A stretch of 56,542 bases of DNA, taken from contig CAZUAH010000022.1 of assembly GCA_964617665.1 (NCBI GenBank), positions 1-56,542 on the forward strand, given 5' to 3'. The translations under genes were made by a program, and so were the position numbers. This document shows positions 53,130 through 56,542 of this stretch, in pieces. Each line of letters starts with the position of its first letter. Within the stretch, counting starts at the first letter, position 1. The notes beneath the pieces were generated by a model. That model worked only from the letters and a program-made list of their open reading frames with translations. It was not told the origin of the DNA and made no database searches. The stretch is from JADHUC01 sp964617665 (lineage in GTDB: Bacteria; Planctomycetota; Planctomycetia; Pirellulales; Pirellulaceae).

Positions 53130-55136
53130 ATGGCAACGGAAAACGCACCGTCCGACTTCTCCCAGATCGACGGAGTCTGGCGGCAAATCGAAGACTTGGT
53201 GGATCAAGTCGCCGAGTTGTCCAAGACGCAGATTCCGGAGGAACAGTTCTATGCGGCCGTGCTGGACGGGGCGGTACGCGCCGGCGCGGCGGTCGGAGGC
53301 GCGGTTTGGATGCCTGACGGCGCCCAGGGCTTTCAACTCCAGTACCAAACGAACCTGGAAAAGACGCTCTTGGTAGCGGAGCCGGAATCACGTCGTGGCC
53401 ATCAGTCGTTCCTGAGTGCCGTGTCGGCTGCCAACGATCTGAAGACAGCACCACCGCAGTCGGGCCGCGGAGACCAAGCAGACAACCCAACCGCCTATCT
53501 ATTGGTCGCATGCCCAGTTGCCGTGGACGGTCAAGCCGTGCGAATCGTCGAGGTGTTGCAGCGCCCTGACCTGTCACCCGATGCACAGAACAGCTACGCG
53601 GAGGTGATGGCAACACTTTGCGGCATGGCGGGGGACTTCCATCGCAACGAGCAACTTCGTCGTTTGCGTGACCACCAGTCCTCCTGGAGCCGAGTCGAAC
53701 GCTTCACGGAACTGGTCCACGGTCAACTTGACCTGGACGCCACGGCCTATGCGTTGGCGAACGAAGGGAGACGTTTGACCGCTTGCGATCGTTTGACGGT
53801 TGCCGTGCGAACTGGTGGCGGCTATACGATTCGCTCGATCAGCGGAGTGGATGTCGTGGACCGGCGGGCCAACGCGATTCGCGAATTGGAGCAGTTGGCC
53901 AATCGGGCGGCAACGGTTGACGAGCCTCTGTGGTACAACGGCCGATCGCAGGATCTGCCTCCCGAGTTGGAGAACGCCGCCCAGTCGTATGTTGACTGTG
54001 CTCACACGCGAAGTCTGGCGGTGGTGTCTCTGAAGGAGCCGCAAAATGAGGACGAAGCGCGAGGTTTGGAGCCTGCCGTTGGCGTGTTGGTGTTCGAATG
54101 GTTTGGCAGCGAAGCCCAGCAGAAAGAGCAGGGCGAGAGCGTCCGGACCGTGTGCCGTCACGGCACGACTGCCCTGGCAAACGCACTGACCTACAGCAGC
54201 GTTCCGTTGGTCCAGGTTTCCAAACGGATTCGCTGGCTCGTATCGCCTACGCGGCTGCCGAAACTGCTGATGGGGCTGGTCGCCGTCGTCGCCATCATTG
54301 TCGTGTTGACGCTGGTGAAATCCGACTTCTACATCCAGTGCCGCGGCCAATTGCAGCCGGAGGTTCGCCGCAAAGTCTTCGCTCCGCTCGATGGGCAGGT
54401 CGAACGCCTGAGCGCGAAGCATGGCGATCAAGTCACGGAAGGGAAGATTCTGGCCACGTTGCGCAGCAGTGATTTGGAGTACGAATACACACGCGTCTTG
54501 GGCGAAATCCAAACGACCACCGAGCAACGGGACGCTGCAGAGGCATCTCGCCTGGGAGCCAATCCGACCACTGCCGCCGAACGAGACGAGTACGCCCGTC
54601 TGACCGCCGAAGAGGAACGGCTGAAGAAGTCGCTGGAAAACCTGGAGCAGCAGAAAGGGCTCTTGGAGGAGCAGCGGACTGGTTTGGACGTTTGCAGTCC
54701 CATCCGCGGGCAGGTACTCACATGGGACGTGGCCGAAGTCCTGGAAACGCGTCCAGTGGGCCGGGGGCAGGTCCTAATGACCGTGGCGGATACCGACGGC
54801 CCGTGGGTGCTGGAGGTTCAAGTGCCGGATAAGCACATCGGCTACGTCCGGCAGGCTCGGCACGAGTTGAAGGAGGATTTGGACGTAACGTTTGTCTTAG
54901 CCACAGACCCTGGGACGAAGTACAAGGGGCAAGTCGACAAAGTAGCCATGATCACCGAACCGGACGAAACGGAAAGCCTGTCCGTACTAGTGACGATCGC
55001 TTTTGATCGAAACAGCGTAGCGAACCTACACCCCGGTGCAGGAGCCACGGTACGCATCCTTTGTGGACGCCGCAGCCTAGGATATGTATGGCTTCACGAC
55101 TTGATCGAAGCCGTTCGAACTCGCTTCTTCTTGTAG
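53130..55136 (+). CDS. GAF-GAF-TM-HlyD-like membrane fusion protein
   Basis: 668 residues. The cytoplasmic N-terminal half has two GAF-like segments (about 30-170 and 185-345; ERFTELVHGQLDLDATAYALANEGRRLTACDRLTVAV is typical of the second). One TM lies at about 378-398 (LLMGLVAVVAIIVVLTLV). The periplasmic part is HlyD/RND-adaptor-like: a lipoyl half-motif (KVFAPLDGQVERLSAKHGDQVTEGKILATL), a coiled-coil hairpin (about 450-520), the returning lipoyl half (CSPIRGQVLTWDV), and a beta-barrel with VPDKHIGYVRQA. Planctomycetes have such GAF-HlyD proteins, often near secretion or site-2-protease genes; none is here. It may connect a cytoplasmic signal to an envelope complex. It is translated 2 bp after the FHA-pseudokinase. 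Confidence 0.8.
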   Translation: MATENAPSDFSQIDGVWRQIEDLVDQVAELSKTQIPEEQFYAAVLDGAVRAGAAVGGAVWMPDGAQGFQLQYQTNLEKTLLVAEPESRRGHQSFLSAVSAANDLKTAPPQSGRGDQADNPTAYLLVACPVAVDGQAVRIVEVLQRPDLSPDAQNSYAEVMATLCGMAGDFHRNEQLRRLRDHQSSWSRVERFTELVHGQLDLDATAYALANEGRRLTACDRLTVAVRTGGGYTIRSISGVDVVDRRANAIRELEQLANRAATVDEPLWYNGRSQDLPPELENAAQSYVDCAHTRSLAVVSLKEPQNEDEARGLEPAVGVLVFEWFGSEAQQKEQGESVRTVCRHGTTALANALTYSSVPLVQVSKRIRWLVSPTRLPKLLMGLVAVVAIIVVLTLVKSDFYIQCRGQLQPEVRRKVFAPLDGQVERLSAKHGDQVTEGKILATLRSSDLEYEYTRVLGEIQTTTEQRDAAEASRLGANPTTAAERDEYARLTAEEERLKKSLENLEQQKGLLEEQRTGLDVCSPIRGQVLTWDVAEVLETRPVGRGQVLMTVADTDGPWVLEVQVPDKHIGYVRQARHELKEDLDVTFVLATDPGTKYKGQVDKVAMITEPDETESLSVLVTIAFDRNSVANLHPGAGATVRILCGRRSLGYVWLHDLIEAVRTRFFL

Positions 55137-55187
55137 ACGGTCGCACGCGGCTTGTAAGACGTCGAAGGCGACGAAGGCGACGAAAAA

Positions 55188-55217
55188 GGGCCGTCGCGAT
55201 TGCCGACGCGACGGCCC
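55188..55217 (-). terminator. Rho-independent terminator between convergent genes
   Basis: GGGCCGTCGCG (55188-55198) and CGCGACGGCCC (55207-55217) form a perfect 11-bp stem with an 8-nt loop. On the minus strand the stem is followed by TTTTT, so it best terminates the small lipoprotein gene that ends at 55366. It could also stop transcription from the GAF-HlyD gene less efficiently. Confidence 0.8.
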
Positions 55218-55365
55218 ATGGTGTAACTCGTGGAAACTGTGAGGCGTGGTTCAGAGGGAATTAAGTCACCACGATACAGATCTTATCGACGCCGAGAAAC
55301 ATCTCCGTTAGACGAAACCAGCCCAAAAACGGAATGGGCAGCGGTCGCTGAGGCTCCAGCGAGCG

Positions 55366-55533
55366 TCATTCGGGACGTTGCTGCGAGAGGAACTCGTTGA
55401 CAGTCTTCGGGGACTCGCCGTCTTTGCCGAAATAGCAGGGACCGTAGGGGTAGTACCACGCATCTCCGAAGGCACAACCCCCCAGTGAAATCAACCCCAG
55501 GAGGAGAATGACGTAGGCCCATCGTTTTCGCAT
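55366..55533 (-). CDS. Small putative lipoprotein (55 aa)
   Basis: A 55-codon gene: ATG, GGGAG ribosome binding site 7 nt upstream, TGA stop, and a good terminator 150 bp downstream. The leader MRKRWAYVILLLGLISLGGC is a textbook lipoprotein signal with lipobox SLGGC (Cys20 as the lipidated residue). The mature part is only about 36 residues, begins CAFGDAWYYPYGPCYFG and ends with a polar NEFLSQQRPE tail. No known family is recognised. It is short, but the signal, ribosome binding site and terminator together support a real gene. Confidence 0.7.
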   Translation of the reverse strand: MRKRWAYVILLLGLISLGGCAFGDAWYYPYGPCYFGKDGESPKTVNEFLSQQRPE

Positions 55534-55902
55534 GGTGTTGCTCCCGCAAAAGTACTCTCGGAATAGTCGGGCCGGGATCTTACTGAGTAGTCGTTTCTGA
55601 CGCTACGCCGATATTTCCAGGAAGTCGTGTCGAGGTCGTGAAAGGTATTACAGCGTCGGCGACTTGTCCAAGAAGCGACCTGACGACGGCTAACACATGG
55701 CGTGGACAAACGGCACAATCGTGGACGCTGATTCTCTGTAGTTTGCCTATCTTCCGCCGTTGGTCTCCTGGAGGATTCCTGTCTGAATATGAATAGATAC
55801 AAGAACCCAGTCAGCGAACTGGGATTTCTCTTCGCGTTCGTCTGGCATGCTGAAACCTGAATCCGGATACCACTTGGCTGAAGTGTTACCCCGTTTGTTA
55901 GG
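55534..55902. other. Intergenic region without a recognisable gene
   Basis: About 370 bp between two minus-strand genes. Open frames here lack recognisable products and ribosome binding sites. It probably contains the promoter of the small lipoprotein. No repeat or RNA gene was seen. Confidence 0.4.
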
Positions 55903-56406
55903 TCAAGCAGCGCAGGCGTCGTCCGACCATGTGGACACAGCTTCCGCAAGGTCGGAGAAGAGCGTGTTGAGGATGCCCTTGCTCTTGCCCCAATCGAACA
56001 ACTGGCCTTTGATCTCCGTCACAGCCGCTGCTCGCGTGCTGTCTTCGAAACTCTCGACCGCCACGAATAAGTCGCCTTCGAACGAACGGAAATCTGACGG
56101 TATCGACGCCTCGATCAGACAACCGTTTTCTGCTTGCGTAACGGCACGAATTGGCTGGCCGCGCAGGGCAAGCGAGCACAACACGCCAATCAGGACGGGT
56201 GCCGCGGGCAGCGGATACCAAACCGCTTGCGATTTTCCCGTCTTCAGACCCAGTTTGCAGTAAATAGGGTGCGCGATCTCCGCGAGGCTGCAGAACGACA
56301 CACCAGGAGCCGGCGAGATTAGCATGTCACACAACTCGAGGAACCTCTCGGCGCTCATCGACCGTTTCGCTTGGCTGGCGTAGTTGGTGATCGTCTGCCG
56401 AACCAT
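55903..56406 (-). CDS. Hypothetical protein of unknown function
   Basis: 167 residues from the ATG at 56406. The same frame reads on upstream for about 35 coding-like codons (ending APLSVNEVRYDVLLQNT) to a TGA near 56512 without an ATG, GTG or TTG, so the true start is uncertain. I do not recognise the family. The N-terminal part is helical (ERFLELCDMLIS), the middle has hydrophobic stretches (AVWYPLPAAPVLIGVLCSLAL), and the C-terminal part (CLIEASIPSDFRSFEGDLFVAVESF...TEIKGQLFDWGKSKGILNTLF) looks like the beta-strand and helix end of a small START/SRPBCC-like domain. That is a shape impression only. No membrane anchor or catalytic motif is evident. Confidence 0.6.
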   Translation of the reverse strand: MVRQTITNYASQAKRSMSAERFLELCDMLISPAPGVSFCSLAEIAHPIYCKLGLKTGKSQAVWYPLPAAPVLIGVLCSLALRGQPIRAVTQAENGCLIEASIPSDFRSFEGDLFVAVESFEDSTRAAAVTEIKGQLFDWGKSKGILNTLFSDLAEAVSTWSDDACAA

Positions 56407-56542
56407 CGTGTTCTGCAGCAGAACATCGTAGCGAACTTCGTTTACGGATAGCGGAGCGTCTGGCGCGACGTCGTGCGAGTTCTCTCCGAGCTCCGGCGGC
56501 CCAGATTCTCTTCACGATTGGGGATCATTTTGAGGGACTCCA

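Noticed and set aside
1..56542. rRNA, tRNA, CRISPR arrays, insertion sequences or prophage genes
   Set aside because: No transposase, integrase, phage structural gene, Cas gene, regularly spaced repeat or recognisable tRNA/rRNA sequence was found by reading; a tRNAscan or Infernal run could still reveal small RNAs in the intergenic regions.

Overview
The window looks like a chromosomal segment of a Planctomycetota bacterium, probably of the Pirellulales type; that placement is inferred from gene content and was not computed. The signs are: a giant secreted protein with the N-terminal LERLEERCLLAG motif and a C-terminal type I dockerin; exported PQQ-propeller proteins with a methyltransferase-like N-terminus; planctomycete-style LRR proteins; and Ser/Thr-kinase-like proteins with the 'LLSDDELEEA...GKLTKWQALQLLAGRY' leader. 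I saw no rRNA, tRNA, CRISPR array or insertion sequence.

Layout. 1-186: 3' end of a PtsI-like gene (+). 199-24753 (-): one uninterrupted 8,184-codon gene for a giant multidomain surface or secreted protein. 25505-31220 (+): two exported proteins, a PQQ propeller and a discoidin/toroid-like protein. 31338-33673 (+): an orphan histidine kinase with a periplasmic CxxCH haem motif, then RNase HI. 33731-37153: two divergent alpha-D-phosphohexomutases. 37280-40468 (-): an EndoQ-like PHP nuclease fused to a UvrD-type helicase and ending in a clamp-binding-like QLQLF. 40630-41568 (+): membrane-anchored 4Fe-4S protein. 41614-44842 (-): LRR/SH3 protein, APC permease, exported SAM methyltransferase. 45039-45716 (-): two TatA paralogues followed by a terminator. 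46154-55136: a divergent four-gene membrane signalling locus. 55366-55533 (-): a tiny lipoprotein. 55903-56406 (-): an unknown protein.

The two most unusual regions are the giant gene and the 46-55 kb locus. In the giant gene about 25 copies of one 'DGE.F.I.DG...FEFD' module are not only tandem. They sit inside at least four different host folds (beta-propeller, jelly-roll, Ig-like, GEVED) and account for much of the length. The gene also carries a metzincin-like domain whose zinc-binding motif has lost every ligand.

The 46-55 kb locus contains two kinase-like proteins on opposite strands, and both have lost catalytic residues. One shares its whole extracytoplasmic C-terminal domain with the neighbouring J-like protein. 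The other couples an intact FHA phosphothreonine reader to a dead kinase and is followed 2 bp later by a GAF-GAF-TM-HlyD protein. I read this as a candidate undescribed envelope-spanning scaffold or signalling module built from pseudoenzymes. That is inference and needs structure- and conservation-level tests.
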